In this document: piece after piece, positions 32,628-32,669 of the stretch
Layout of the letters: every line of letters starts with the position of its first letter
How positions within the stretch are numbered: position 1 is the first letter of the stretch
NCBI GenBank assembly: GCA_002432865.1
Contig: DJGX01000022.1
Location: 12,299-44,967, forward strand
Origin: Cloacimonetes bacterium UBA5835
GTDB taxonomy: Bacteria > Cloacimonadota > Cloacimonadia > Cloacimonadales > Cloacimonadaceae
DNA: 32,669 bases
Direction: 5' to 3'
Translations under genes and position numbers: made by a program
The notes under the pieces: generated by a model
What the model was told of the DNA's origin: nothing
The model's input: only the letters and a program-made list of their open reading frames with translations
Databases searched by the model: none

Positions 32628-32669
32628 TAATCATCAATCACAAAATATAATCCTCTAAATCCTAAAATC

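Larger units (their letters stand above)
31945..32669. other. Repeat-rich region without an intact gene (725 bases)
   Basis: From left to right it holds a tandem 82-base duplication, a terminator-like hairpin oriented for the minus strand, a minus-strand reading-frame remnant, a two-hairpin REP-like element, an inverted repeat pair and three 7-base repeats. A plus-strand frame of 70 residues at 32438-32650 opposes the remnant and is not supported as a gene. Confidence 0.6.

Noticed and set aside
32438..32650. 70-residue plus-strand frame at the right end
   Set aside because: It has no ribosome-binding site and lies over repeats and inverted repeats. It opposes a minus-strand frame that has a terminator, and its hydrophobic composition follows from AT-rich repeat sequence.

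Overview
This is a gene-dense, AT-rich (about 40% G+C by eye) bacterial chromosome segment from a Gram-negative organism. It encodes two outer-membrane beta-barrel candidates, lipoproteins, a heptose isomerase of LPS core synthesis (GmhA), a pseudopilin, and a secreted nuclease with a C-terminal YPNPF...GIY sorting-type domain. It also has a Bacteroidota-type DUF4837 lipoprotein, RNase HIII and fused Fe-S/FAD xanthine dehydrogenase. Together these fit the Cloacimonadota / FCB group, with Candidatus Cloacimonas as my best guess. That assignment is inference from gene content, not from a marker gene. I saw no rRNA, tRNA, CRISPR array, integrase or intact insertion sequence.

Layout. Positions 25-3091 (minus) hold a three-gene envelope operon: an AMIN-like/TM/HTH protein, a Wzi-like barrel and a small anchored protein. 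A 670-base gap with a long imperfect hairpin follows. From 3763 to 14516 (plus) come a radical SAM/SPASM enzyme, a rubrerythrin-like protein, a lytic transglycosylase, a pseudopilin, folC-rnhC, and an AAA ATPase + TOPRIM (DUF4276-like) pair that resembles two-gene phage-defence cassettes. After these come add-gmhA-secreted nuclease and a small acidic protein. Positions 14643-21307 (minus) hold mtnA-mtaD-smpB and xdhA-xdhB, a purine/methylthioadenosine salvage block. Positions 21596-31944 (plus) hold an outer-membrane protein, a secreted helical protein with a ComEA-like tandem HhH protein, and a tightly packed eight-gene run: xseB-ispA-dut-nadA-ftsX-like-pgsA-DUF4837 lipoprotein-TPR lipoprotein. 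The last 725 bases contain no intact gene and are rich in repeats.

Working together: Add, MtaD and XdhAB act on adenosine, S-adenosylhomocysteine/methylthioadenosine and (hypo)xanthine, and MtnA isomerises methylthioribose-1-phosphate. This suggests salvage through methylthioinosine. The large plus-strand run combines isoprenoid, phospholipid, NAD and nucleotide housekeeping with envelope lipoproteins.

The least-explained signals are the ATPase-TOPRIM pair, two diverged ~95-base hairpin elements (3502-3597 and 22978-23072), a 15-base tandem repeat found at 24967-25054 and again at the window's left edge, and the repeat-rich right end. The right end carries a minus-strand reading-frame remnant followed by a good terminator.
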